In this document: positions 19,279 through 28,282 of the stretch, in pieces | How positions within the stretch are numbered: the stretch's first letter is position 1 | Layout: each line of letters starts with the position of its first letter | DNA from: Gammaproteobacteria bacterium | Lineage (GTDB): Bacteria; Pseudomonadota; Gammaproteobacteria; Pseudomonadales; Azotimanducaceae | NCBI GenBank assembly: GCA_002690865.1 | Contig: NZGG01000015.1 | Location: forward strand, 42,386 to 106,385 | Reading direction: 5' to 3' | DNA length: 64,000 bases | Made by a program: the position numbers and the translations under genes | The notes under the pieces: generated by a model | Databases searched by the model: none | Seen by the model: only the letters and a program-made list of their open reading frames with translations | Told to the model about the DNA's origin: nothing

Positions 19279-20880
19279 CTATAAGTCTGCATCCTTTAAT
19301 ATCAAGCCAGCGCCCTTCTCTGCAATCATTACAGTTGGCGCGTTTGTATTTCCTGATGTGATGGTAGGCATGATAGAAGCATCTATAACTCTGAGTTGAG
19401 CTATACCGTGCACTCGCAAGCGATCGTCGACAACCGACATCTTATCATTGCCCATCTTACAGGTACCTACGGGATGAAAAATCGTAGTCCCTAGATTGCC
19501 GGCAGCATAAGCTAAATCCTTGTCGTTATTGCAGCTAATTCCTGGCGCTATCTCTTCCGGTTTAAACCTCTTGAGGGCACATGCATCCATTATTTTTCTA
19601 GTGTATTTTATTCCCGCTATTGCTACCTTTCGATCGCTGTCAGTAGAAAGATAATTGAGTGTAATAGCTGGATGATCTTTTACCTCTGAGCTTACGATGT
19701 GAACATGTCCACGACTCGACGGTCTTAAATTGCAAACCGCCGGAGTAATAGCGTCGAATTTGTGCAGTGGGTCCCCAAACTTGTCAAGTGAAAGGGGTTG
19801 AACATGCCACTCCATATTAGCCGACGATTGATGCTCATCACTTTTAGCAAAAGCTCCTAATTGGGAGGGTGGCATAGTTAATGGTCCGCTCCTAAGTAAT
19901 GCGTACTCAATAGCCATTGAAGCGAGTCCGAAAAATGAATTTGCCCGGCGATTTAAAGTCCGTGTATTTTGAACTGTGTAGATACTTCGAATTTGTAAAT
20001 GGTCCTGAAGATTTTCTCCCACCCCAGGTAAATCGTGTATCAAATTGACTCCCAGCTTCTTAAGTAGACTTGCCGTGCCAACGCCGGATAACTCAAGTAT
20101 CTGAGGGGAACCAATTGTTCCTGCTGCTAGGAGTATCTCCCGTTTACCTCGAACGATCCCAATTGAGTTGAGGTGATCGATAAACTCTACGCCTGTCGCG
20201 CGATTGTTTGAAATTATTACTCGCTTTACCTGAGTTTTGGTCATTACTGTTAGATTCTGCCGATTGATTATGGGTCTTAGGAACGCTTTTGTAGCGCTCC
20301 AGCGTCTCCCCCGATGCTGATTCATTTGAAAGTAGGTATTTCCAAAATTATCACCTCGATTAAATTCCTCTATTTTGGGTATACCCATTTCCTCCGCTGC
20401 GTCTCTCCAGGCGTCCAATATTTCCCAGTTAACACGTCTTTCCTCCACACGCATCTCACCGTTAATGCCATGGTACTCACTTTCACCATGTTGATAGTTT
20501 TCTGATCGCCTAAAAAGAGGCAGCACATCTTTCCAACCCCATCCACGATTCCCTAATTCTAACCAATGGTCATAGTCGCTAGCCTGACCCCGCATATAAA
20601 TCATTGCGTTGATTGATGAGCAGCCACCAAGAACCCTGCCCCGAGCATAATCAATCGACCTGCCGTTAAGACCGGGTTCGGGCTGCGTTTTGTAGCACCA
20701 ATCAGTTCTCGGATTATTTATGGTAAAGAGATACCCTACAGGTATGTCGATCCAAAAGTAGTCATCTTTATCTCCCGCTTCGATAAGTAAAACTTCGTTG
20801 TTAGGATTTGCAGATAGGCGATTGGCAAGTACACAGCCTGAGGTGCCTGCACCAATAATAATGTAATCAAAGTCCTTCAT
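19279..20880 (-). CDS. GMC-family FAD alcohol/choline dehydrogenase
   Basis: I chose the ATG at 20880 (533 residues) because the FAD-binding N-terminus begins MKDFDYIIIGAGTSGC; a start at 21018 would overlap the transporter gene. Visible motifs are the Rossmann GAGTSG, the GMC signature GRVLGGCSSINAMIYMRG, GVGENLQDH, and the C-terminal FHPVGTCKMG with the catalytic His and SGNTNAPTVMIAEK with the catalytic Asn. It resembles BetA-type enzymes that oxidise primary alcohols. It follows a sodium:solute symporter on the same strand, which suggests uptake and oxidation of one compound. Confidence 0.85.
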   Translation of the reverse strand: MKDFDYIIIGAGTSGCVLANRLSANPNNEVLLIEAGDKDDYFWIDIPVGYLFTINNPRTDWCYKTQPEPGLNGRSIDYARGRVLGGCSSINAMIYMRGQASDYDHWLELGNRGWGWKDVLPLFRRSENYQHGESEYHGINGEMRVEERRVNWEILDAWRDAAEEMGIPKIEEFNRGDNFGNTYFQMNQHRGRRWSATKAFLRPIINRQNLTVMTKTQVKRVIISNNRATGVEFIDHLNSIGIVRGKREILLAAGTIGSPQILELSGVGTASLLKKLGVNLIHDLPGVGENLQDHLQIRSIYTVQNTRTLNRRANSFFGLASMAIEYALLRSGPLTMPPSQLGAFAKSDEHQSSANMEWHVQPLSLDKFGDPLHKFDAITPAVCNLRPSSRGHVHIVSSEVKDHPAITLNYLSTDSDRKVAIAGIKYTRKIMDACALKRFKPEEIAPGISCNNDKDLAYAAGNLGTTIFHPVGTCKMGNDKMSVVDDRLRVHGIAQLRVIDASIMPTITSGNTNAPTVMIAEKGAGLILKDADL

Positions 20881-20980
20881 AGGCGAAATATAATAATATT
20901 TAATATCGATATTTTTCCACGCATAGCCCCGAAAAACCTCCTTTCCCTTGAGTTTGAGGACAGTGAGTACAGAATCGGTA

Positions 20981-22546
20981 CTATCCTTTACTAGGGAACA
21001 TTTCTTCCAGATACTCATGAGGTAAAGGACGAGTTAATTTGGAAACACTTAAGGTAAACATCACCGAAACGATTTCTCCAATAACGGCACAGGAGATAGG
21101 GTTTGGTCCTTCTCCATGGAGCCAAGTCCCCGCCGAATGAAATATTGTTCCCGGAGAGAACCAGTCTGGATTTATCATTTGGGCATGTAGTATCCCAAAA
21201 CTAACGAAGCCCGACACTAGACCAGCGTAAGCTCCTTGCCTAGTCACTCCACGCCATAGGGCACCTATTACCAGCGGGCCAGCAAAAGCAGCCATCATAC
21301 CTCCAATACCGATCCAGACAATCATGGCGACATTGCGATCCAGGAGTAACCAAGCCATCCACATAGATATCAGTAAAACTACTACTGTTGAGACGCGACT
21401 AATGCGGAGTATCCGCTGATCCAGCTTTTGCTCAGTTAAGTTAGGACTAAAAATAGGAACTAATGTTCGTCTATATAAATCGTTAGCAATAATCTGAGCG
21501 GAGGATACTACGAGACCATCGGCTGTACTCATAATCGCTGCTAGGACCCCGACTCCAATGAGTGCAGCGAGCCATGTTGGAAATAATTGAATGAAGAGCA
21601 TCGGAAGTGCCTGGTTAGCATTCGCTCCTTCTATTAAGAGGGCGTCTCCCAAATGCGCTCTTGCAAGAAGGCCTGCAAGACCGAGCATCCCAAGGGTCAG
21701 TCCGAAAATGAAAGCTAGCTTTACAAATTTCAACTGCCCGCCACCGTCTTTTAGCGCCCATAATTTATTACCTAAATGGGGTAGGAGACCAAGCGGGATA
21801 TGAGCAAATACTATCGCAAAGATTGCCCACCAAGAATGATAGTAAGGGGTCTTCGGATTTAGTGGAGCCACCAATGTATCATCTTGATCTTTTAAATTTT
21901 CAATCATACCGAGGAAACCACCATCAATACCGAAACCTACAGTCACAAGACTGATTACCACAATGGCTAGTACAAGCATCATTCCGCCTTGTACCGCATC
22001 CGTCATAATGTCTGCATGGGCTCCGCCCATGACAACATAAACAAGCAACACAACTGTAGTTATAATCAGTGCCCAATCAGAGGATAGTCCTAGCATCAAT
22101 TCGAACATAACTAGCCCAGATACAAGTTGGCCCGCCAGATAGAAAAAGAGCACTAAGGACATTAGCGAGACCAGAATTCGGATCCCTTCGGATTGATACC
22201 TATCACCTAGATATTCTGGAATCGAACGATTACCGAACTTATTGCCTGACGACGCTATTAGCCGCATCGAGATCAGAATCCCGAAGTAAACTCCAATTGG
22301 ATAGAGAAAGTTTCCCCAGTTTGATGCAGTACCCCATTGATAGGCTAGAGCCGGTGTACCGAGAAATGTAGCACCACTTGCTGTAGAAGCGGCGAAAGCA
22401 AGAGCTAAGACGTAGGGTCCATAGGAGCCTCTAGCCGTAGCGAAGTCATCGGCATGAGAAATACGTTTACTCGCGATGTAGCCAATTATAAGCATTAGCG
22501 CTACATAAAATACCATGAAACAATATGACCAAGCGGTTAAAGACAT
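20981..22546 (-). CDS. Sodium:solute symporter (SSS family)
   Basis: 521 residues with about 12-13 membrane helices. The N-terminal part (YIASKRISHADDFATARG, ALAFAASTASGATFLGTPALAY) and LAAIMSTADGLVVSSAQIIANDLYRR are SSS family markers; the serines in the latter resemble the second sodium site of related carriers. It would bring in a small solute with sodium; the GMC dehydrogenase immediately downstream is a plausible consumer. Substrate class (choline-, proline-, pantothenate- or sugar-like) cannot be decided. Confidence 0.87.
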   Translation of the reverse strand: MSLTAWSYCFMVFYVALMLIIGYIASKRISHADDFATARGSYGPYVLALAFAASTASGATFLGTPALAYQWGTASNWGNFLYPIGVYFGILISMRLIASSGNKFGNRSIPEYLGDRYQSEGIRILVSLMSLVLFFYLAGQLVSGLVMFELMLGLSSDWALIITTVVLLVYVVMGGAHADIMTDAVQGGMMLVLAIVVISLVTVGFGIDGGFLGMIENLKDQDDTLVAPLNPKTPYYHSWWAIFAIVFAHIPLGLLPHLGNKLWALKDGGGQLKFVKLAFIFGLTLGMLGLAGLLARAHLGDALLIEGANANQALPMLFIQLFPTWLAALIGVGVLAAIMSTADGLVVSSAQIIANDLYRRTLVPIFSPNLTEQKLDQRILRISRVSTVVVLLISMWMAWLLLDRNVAMIVWIGIGGMMAAFAGPLVIGALWRGVTRQGAYAGLVSGFVSFGILHAQMINPDWFSPGTIFHSAGTWLHGEGPNPISCAVIGEIVSVMFTLSVSKLTRPLPHEYLEEMFPSKG

Positions 22547-22729
22547 TAGGCCCCCTTATTTACGACGCTTAATTACTATAATTATATAAAACTCTATTAC
22601 TCAAGGTTAAAGAGTATAAGGCTTTGCGTCACTTAGGTCACAAGATGAATCGATCCGCCATGCCCTTTCTTGGCAGAGCAAAAGTATATGGGCAAAATAC
22701 CTACGAATAAGACTTAAGGATTAAGACGC

Positions 22730-23101
22730 ATGACAATAAGTGGAAGTTCTATTCTCGATGCTTGGTTGACCGGGGTTAACGCTGGCAATCTCGATGAAGT
22801 TGTGGCCCTTTATGATGATGAGGCAATTTTATTACCCACCTTTTCAAAAAAAATTCTTTCTGATCATTATTCTATACTGGGTTATTTTGAAGAATTAGCC
22901 CGCAAGGGCGAAGTATCGGTGACACTCGTCGAAAATACCCTAACCTGCCAGAAATTTGGCGCTAAGGTGGAAGTAATTTCAGGTTTTTATGATTGGTATT
23001 TCTCTGACGAGGAACGAATCGTCAAAGCTAGATTTACCTATATAACTGATGTCGCTAAATCGTCACCGATACTTCATCATCATTCTTCATTAATACCCTA
23101 A
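22730..23101 (+). CDS. SnoaL/NTF2-like small protein
   Basis: 123 residues with the alpha+beta barrel pattern of NTF2-like proteins: ILDAWLTGVNAGNLDEVVALYDDEAILLPTF and a C-terminal HHHSSLIP, which is typical of the CaMKII-association-domain-like (DUF4440) group. Some relatives are isomerases or hydratases, others only bind ligands. It is divergent from the sodium symporter across 183 bases and precedes an enoyl-CoA hydratase on the same strand. Confidence 0.6.
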   Translation: MTISGSSILDAWLTGVNAGNLDEVVALYDDEAILLPTFSKKILSDHYSILGYFEELARKGEVSVTLVENTLTCQKFGAKVEVISGFYDWYFSDEERIVKARFTYITDVAKSSPILHHHSSLIP

Positions 23102-23208
23102 TAATTTGTCTTGGTTGATTTACTTTGTAAAAGCTAAAGTTGACATATGGGTTTAATTCGACGATTTTGTACACCCTCATCGTTGAATAGGTAACTATGG
23201 AGCCAATT

Positions 23209-24138
23209 ATGCCAGATTATAACGATATTCTTTATGAAAAAGATGGCCGATTGGCTTACGTAACACTAAATCGCCCAGAAAAACTTAATGCTTTGTCTAA
23301 CAACCTGCGTGCTGAGGTTATGGATGCGATGAAAGAAGCAGAGCATGACGATGAGATTGGCGTAATTATACTTCGAGCTAATGGACGTTCCTTCTCAGCT
23401 GGTTATGATCTATCCCCTTCTCGCATCGCTAATGATGACAGTTTTGTCAGTTCAAGATCGAAGTTACCTGATACTGGATCTATGCACCCTGGAAAGTTGC
23501 AATGGGCCCGTCATGTGGTTATGACCAATTGGATTATTTGGGAGCTAGCAAAGCCTGTTGTAGCTCAAATACAAGGCCACTGTCTCGCTGGAGGGACAGA
23601 ACTTGCATCGGTTTGTGATTTCAGAATTTGTGCTGAAGATGCAAAGATTGGTTATCCCCCCGTAAGAGCTATGACAACGATGGATATGATTTGGGCTCCT
23701 TGGCACTTGCCGCCAGCGAAAGCGCGTGAGTTTGCCTACATCGGTGACTCTCACTCTGGTAAGCAAATGGCAGAACTGGGCTGGGCTAATTATGCAGTTC
23801 CCTCCGACGACCTCTCCGATTTTACAGAAACCTTTGCTCGTCGCATGGCGCATATTGATAACGAAATGCTAATGTATTCTAAGCGAAGCTGTAATCGTCA
23901 GTATGAAACAATGGGAATCCGGGAAGGACTTCATTCGGGAACCGAAATACAAGCGCTCTCTTCTGCTCGTGATGCTATGGGTGAGTGGGGGCGACGTGTT
24001 CAAGAGGATGGTCTTAAAGCAGCGCTCGAGTGGCGCGATGGCCCTTTTCGTGATTTTCGGGGAGCCTATGAAAGCGCCCCGAAGGAACGCGCTATTGCAG
24101 GCAAGAGTCAACAAGAAAAAAGCGACGGAAAATACTAA
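23209..24138 (+). CDS. Enoyl-CoA hydratase/isomerase family protein
   Basis: 309 residues from the ATG at 23209, chosen because a GGAG lies 6 bases before it; an upstream ATG at 23197 is also possible. Crotonase-fold features are LNRPEKLNALSNNLR, the oxyanion loop FSAGYDL, and AGGTELASVCDFRICAED. The first catalytic Glu (in GGTEL) is present, but the place of the second reads GYPPVRA with Pro, so it may not be a simple hydratase. It is convergent with a serine hydrolase. Confidence 0.8.
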   Translation: MPDYNDILYEKDGRLAYVTLNRPEKLNALSNNLRAEVMDAMKEAEHDDEIGVIILRANGRSFSAGYDLSPSRIANDDSFVSSRSKLPDTGSMHPGKLQWARHVVMTNWIIWELAKPVVAQIQGHCLAGGTELASVCDFRICAEDAKIGYPPVRAMTTMDMIWAPWHLPPAKAREFAYIGDSHSGKQMAELGWANYAVPSDDLSDFTETFARRMAHIDNEMLMYSKRSCNRQYETMGIREGLHSGTEIQALSSARDAMGEWGRRVQEDGLKAALEWRDGPFRDFRGAYESAPKERAIAGKSQQEKSDGKY

Positions 24139-24145
24139 CTAAGTT

Positions 24146-25387
24146 TCACTCTAGCGCTTGGTAAACCATGCGCCGAAAAGTTTCTTGGTAATTATTGTTC
24201 GGCATAGCTCCTGCCTGCATCACTTGGGTAAAGCAAAGACCCATGAGTTCCTCGCTCGGATCTGCAAAATAAGTAGTACCAGCTGCTCCACCCCAGCCAT
24301 AGGTGCCTGGTGAACTGAGGACTGGTTTTGCATCTCGTCCATGAAGCACTGAGACTCCAAGTCCAAAGTGAGAGCCCTTCCCAGTCATAGGAATGACCAT
24401 GTTGCCGGTATGATTGGCAACCATAAGATCTACTGTTTTTCGACCAAGGATTCGTGTTCCTTCAAGTTCTCCACCGTTCAGAAGCATCTGTCCAAATCTT
24501 GCGTAATCTGTGATTGTTGATACAACGCCTCCCATGTCGCCACCGACCCCGAAGTTTACGGTTGGCCCTATTACTTTTTCGCTTGTTGCTACGGCTTCTT
24601 CAACAACTAGCTGTATTCTCCCATCTATTTTTTTTGGTACATAACAGGGAGGGAACCGACTCAATTTGTCATCTCCTACGTAGAAGTCAGAGTCAATCAT
24701 CCCTAGTGGTTCGAATATCTCTTCCTTGAAAAATTGCCCCATATCTTTTCCTGCAGCTGCTTCTAAAACGGCGCCTAGGATGGGGAAACCAACGTGATAA
24801 ACAAATTTTTTCCCAGGATGGTCCGCGAGTGGTATCTCTGAAATGGCAGCCATTCGTTCTTGGCTATTTATTGGTGGGGTCTTTCTGTTGCTTTGAATCC
24901 AACCTAAAGTCTCTAGTGCTCCTTTATATTTTTCACGGAACATAATGGGCATTGTCGCTGGGGTATTAAGACTTGTGGTATTGGTAAGGCAATCGCGAAT
25001 GGTTATATCCCTCCGCGAAGGTTCTGTACTTCCGTCGTTTTTCTGAACTTGTAGATTAGCTAGTTGCGGTACGAATTTTGAAACCGGATCATCAGGGGTA
25101 AGAATTCCTTTTTCGAAAAGTATAAGGGCTGCAACCCCGGCGATGGGTTTTGAATTGGAATAAAGCCTGAATAGGGTCTCACTGTTTGCTGGATTACTAT
25201 TTTCTATGTCCATAACTCCGCAGGCATTCAGATGCACCACTTTACCTTTACGAACCACCATTGTTAAAAGATTGGGTACACGTTTGTCTTCTACAAATGC
25301 GTGCATGGCCGGAGCTATTTGTTCAAGACGCCTTGTATTAAATCCAAGGGATTTTGGATCACCTTTTGGTAGTTGGGAGCGAGACAT
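24146..25387 (-). CDS. Beta-lactamase-family serine hydrolase (class C/esterase type)
   Basis: 413 residues. The SxxK catalytic motif is S77-N-S-K80; a YHVG segment near residue 196 occupies the YxN place; the C-terminal GWGGAAGT fits the third motif. There is no signal peptide, so it is probably a cytoplasmic esterase or amidase (EstB-like) rather than an antibiotic-resistance enzyme. Its start overlaps the stop of the upstream enoyl-CoA hydratase gene by one base, so the two are likely co-translated. Confidence 0.8.
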   Translation of the reverse strand: MSRSQLPKGDPKSLGFNTRRLEQIAPAMHAFVEDKRVPNLLTMVVRKGKVVHLNACGVMDIENSNPANSETLFRLYSNSKPIAGVAALILFEKGILTPDDPVSKFVPQLANLQVQKNDGSTEPSRRDITIRDCLTNTTSLNTPATMPIMFREKYKGALETLGWIQSNRKTPPINSQERMAAISEIPLADHPGKKFVYHVGFPILGAVLEAAAGKDMGQFFKEEIFEPLGMIDSDFYVGDDKLSRFPPCYVPKKIDGRIQLVVEEAVATSEKVIGPTVNFGVGGDMGGVVSTITDYARFGQMLLNGGELEGTRILGRKTVDLMVANHTGNMVIPMTGKGSHFGLGVSVLHGRDAKPVLSSPGTYGWGGAAGTTYFADPSEELMGLCFTQVMQAGAMPNNNYQETFRRMVYQALE

Positions 25388-26223
25388 TAGACCTTTATCC
25401 TTGCAAAGTTAGGGGGACGTTTTTCGACAAATGACGCTACACCCTCCTTAAAATCGTCATCAGCAATACTTTCATCCATCCACCGGTTAGTTTCGTCCAT
25501 GGCTTCCCCAAAGTCACTCATCATGTGTTTGTAAACTTGTTTTTTCATCATCATGATGGATATGGGTGCTGATGTCCCTGCTATTTCGCTAAGATAATCT
25601 TGTGCGTCTTTTACTGCTTGACCTTCTTCGCTTACCCTATTTGCCCATCCCATCTGATAAGCCTCCTCGGCGAGTACTCTTCGCGAACTCCAAAAAATAT
25701 CTAGTGCGTTGGAAGGACCGACTATTCTCGGTAACATCCAACAGGTGCCATGTTCGGCAATTAGCCCTCGAGGAGCGAATGAGCTGACAATTTTCGCTTT
25801 ACGATCCATAAAGCGCATGTCGCAAAAGGTTGCATAACTAAAACCTAGACCAGCGCATGCACCATTTATCGCAGCGATTAAGGGTTTCCTTAGACCAAGA
25901 AAATAACCTGGTGAGGAGCGGTAGTTTGGATCTTTATCAGGGTTTCCGGGGCTAGCGGTAAGATGTTCAAATGATGTGCTGGCCCGTTTCCCTGAAGCGC
26001 TTAGCTCTCCAAGGTCGTTCATGTCAACGCCAGAACAGAAACCTCGGCCCGATCCAGTTAATATGGTCCCGATAACTTCCTCATTTCTCTCAGAGGAGTC
26101 TAATGCATGCCGTATTTCTGCCATCATCAGGTTAGTAAGTGCGTTCAGAGTATCGGGCCGGTTCATTGTAATAGTTGCTATTCGACCGTCAACCTCATAA
26201 ATGATGTGCTCATATTCAGACAA
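25387..26223 (-). CDS. Enoyl-CoA hydratase/isomerase family protein
   Basis: 278 residues with ATITMNRPDTLNALTNLM, oxyanion loop GFCSGVDM, and GACAGLGFSYATFCDMRF. The first catalytic Glu of classical hydratases is missing (GLGFSY); RGLIAEHGTCWMLPRIVG is typical of a broad group of catabolic crotonase-fold proteins. Its precise reaction is unknown. It heads a two-gene unit with the serine hydrolase and is divergent from the first TPP enzyme across about 195 bases. Confidence 0.82.
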   Translation of the reverse strand: MSEYEHIIYEVDGRIATITMNRPDTLNALTNLMMAEIRHALDSSERNEEVIGTILTGSGRGFCSGVDMNDLGELSASGKRASTSFEHLTASPGNPDKDPNYRSSPGYFLGLRKPLIAAINGACAGLGFSYATFCDMRFMDRKAKIVSSFAPRGLIAEHGTCWMLPRIVGPSNALDIFWSSRRVLAEEAYQMGWANRVSEEGQAVKDAQDYLSEIAGTSAPISIMMMKKQVYKHMMSDFGEAMDETNRWMDESIADDDFKEGVASFVEKRPPNFARIKV

Positions 26224-26418
26224 AATTGGGCTCCTGCTATATTAAAGATTGTCCTAGGTTACGTGAATCAATAGTCTGCATCCAGTATTTGGTATACCCA
26301 GAAAAGAAAATTAATTTATTCTAGTTTACAGGTTATAAATCTGTAGGTTCAAAATATCGTATTGGAATCTGCTATCCTCTCATGCTTGGAGAAGACATAT
26401 TTGATTTGAGGTAGGAAA

Positions 26419-28074
26419 ATGAACGGTTTTGATTTAATTGCGCAGTGTTTGAAGGCTGAAGGCATCACATGGATGGGTTGTTTTCCAGCCAATCCATTGA
26501 TCGAGTCTGTGGCCAAAGTTGGCATTCGTCCTTTAGTCTTTCGGCAAGAAAGAGGCGCGATCAATGCTGTAGATGGATACGCGAGGACTATGAGAAACCA
26601 ACCTGGGATTTATGCGTCGCAGCACGGTCCTGGGGTTGAAAATTCCTTTGGGGGTATCGCGCAGGCATATGGCGAAGCTGTTCCTATGATTTACTTCCCC
26701 TTGGGTTCTGGATTAAATGCTTATGATGTTAAGCCGAATTTTTCTGCAGTACGAAATTACGCTAATATAACGAAAGAAGCATTGTCCATTGATCGACCTG
26801 ATAGAGTGACCATGCAAGTACAAAGAGCTTTCCATGCAGTCAAACATGGAAGACCGGGTCCTGTTGTTGTTGAAATGCATCGGGACGTTTGCGGTCAGGA
26901 AGTACCCCCTCATGCGATGAATTATCAGCCAACAAGAACTTTCAGGTATACCCCTAGTTTGGGAGATGTTAAGGATGCTGTTAAAGCACTGCTCGTTGCA
27001 AAACGCCCGGTAATATGGGCTGGCCAGGGTGTTCTTTATGCGGATGCTACCGATCAGTTGAGGGAGTTTGCAGAGCTTACACAAATCCCTGTAATCACCA
27101 CGATGGAAGGTAAAAGTAATTTTCCTGATGCTCACCCACTTGCTTTAGGATCTGAGAATAAGACCGCACCAAAGAATGTATACAAGTGGTTAGGACAATC
27201 AGATGTTGTCCTCGCAATTGGTTCAGGACTAACTCGCACGTCATTTGGCTTAGATATTCCCGATGGCAAGATCCTGATTCACTCGACTGTCTCTGGTGAG
27301 GATCTAAATAAAGACTATACCGTTGATATTGGATTAATCGGTGACGCTAAACTTACTCTTGAGATGCTAATAGAGGAGGTAAAAGCAGAAATCGGTGAGT
27401 CCGGTAGGGATAGAGATCAACCCTTACTAGACGAGATAGCGGTGGGTAAAGCTGAATGGTTAAAAGAATGGGAACCGCTGCTCAATGCTGATGAGACTCC
27501 GATTAATCCCTATAGGGTCATAAACGAAATAAATAAGGCTGTCGATCATGAGAATACGATCATGACCCATGACGCTGGTCATCCTCGTGATCAGATTATG
27601 CCTTTTTATAAAGCAACCACTCCTCGGGGGTATATCGGTTGGGGAAAGACAACACACCTCGGATATGGTATTCCCTTGATGATTGGGGCAAAGATTGCAG
27701 ATCCTACTAAATTTTGTATGAATTTCATGGGGGATCTTGCTTTTGGACACACTGGGCTGGACATAGAGACAGCAGTTCGAGGTGACGTCCCTATAACTAC
27801 GGTGGTAATCAACAACTTCACTATGGGAGGTTACGATAAGTCCATGCCAACAGCGATGGAGGTTTTTGGGGCTGGTAATCAAGGAGGAAATTACGCAGAT
27901 GTCGCAAAGGCTTTGGGAGCGGAGGGTATAAGAGTAGAGAAACCGGAAGGTATAGCGCCTGCGCTAAAAACCGCGCACCAGGCTAATGCAGAGGGGAAGG
28001 TTTGTGTAGTTGAAATAATTACTCACCAAGAAACTCACTTCTCACAGTACCCTGACTTTTTAGAGAAAACTTAG
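26419..28074 (+). CDS. Thiamine-diphosphate-dependent enzyme (acetolactate-synthase-like)
   Basis: 551 residues with the three-domain TPP enzyme order: PYR domain (activating Glu44 in FRQERGAINAVDGYAR), central domain (about 185-330, with WAGQGVLY), and the PP domain with MGDLAFGH ... VVINNF near 435-470, which is the metal/diphosphate motif. It could be a carboligase or a decarboxylase; it is not close enough by eye to IlvB, glyoxylate carboligase or sulfoacetaldehyde acetyltransferase to name. GAGGTAGGA ribosome site. A second, different TPP enzyme follows at 28283, with a convergent small gene between. Confidence 0.82.
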   Translation: MNGFDLIAQCLKAEGITWMGCFPANPLIESVAKVGIRPLVFRQERGAINAVDGYARTMRNQPGIYASQHGPGVENSFGGIAQAYGEAVPMIYFPLGSGLNAYDVKPNFSAVRNYANITKEALSIDRPDRVTMQVQRAFHAVKHGRPGPVVVEMHRDVCGQEVPPHAMNYQPTRTFRYTPSLGDVKDAVKALLVAKRPVIWAGQGVLYADATDQLREFAELTQIPVITTMEGKSNFPDAHPLALGSENKTAPKNVYKWLGQSDVVLAIGSGLTRTSFGLDIPDGKILIHSTVSGEDLNKDYTVDIGLIGDAKLTLEMLIEEVKAEIGESGRDRDQPLLDEIAVGKAEWLKEWEPLLNADETPINPYRVINEINKAVDHENTIMTHDAGHPRDQIMPFYKATTPRGYIGWGKTTHLGYGIPLMIGAKIADPTKFCMNFMGDLAFGHTGLDIETAVRGDVPITTVVINNFTMGGYDKSMPTAMEVFGAGNQGGNYADVAKALGAEGIRVEKPEGIAPALKTAHQANAEGKVCVVEIITHQETHFSQYPDFLEKT

Positions 28075-28244
28075 AATGTTAATTTAATGAAGTCTTCAAA
28101 GTTTATCCCGTATCTTTCTTGATAGCTTATCCAGGCGAGATAAAAAGAGAGGAAACCAAAAAATAAAGACACTCCAATCACGGCTAAAGTCGCTACCACA
28201 GTGTCGCCACTCAGCAGTGCTTTTATGTGTTTGATGATTTCCAC
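28071..28244 (-). CDS. Small single-span membrane protein (57 aa)
   Basis: A frame of 57 codons from a GTG at 28244 occupies most of the gap between two TPP enzyme genes, on the other strand. It encodes a basic N-terminus, one clear hydrophobic helix (about residues 15-39, TVVATLAVIGVSLFFGFLSF) and an acidic/aromatic tail (YQERYGINFEDFIKLTF). The coding pattern and clean helix argue for a real gene; the GTG start and lack of a ribosome site argue against. Its TAA shares bases with the TAG of the upstream TPP gene (TTAG at 28071-28074). Confidence 0.4.
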   Translation of the reverse strand: MEIIKHIKALLSGDTVVATLAVIGVSLFFGFLSFYLAWISYQERYGINFEDFIKLTF

Positions 28245-28282
28245 GACTTTAACTTATCATACTGAGGAGTATTTAAACCATT

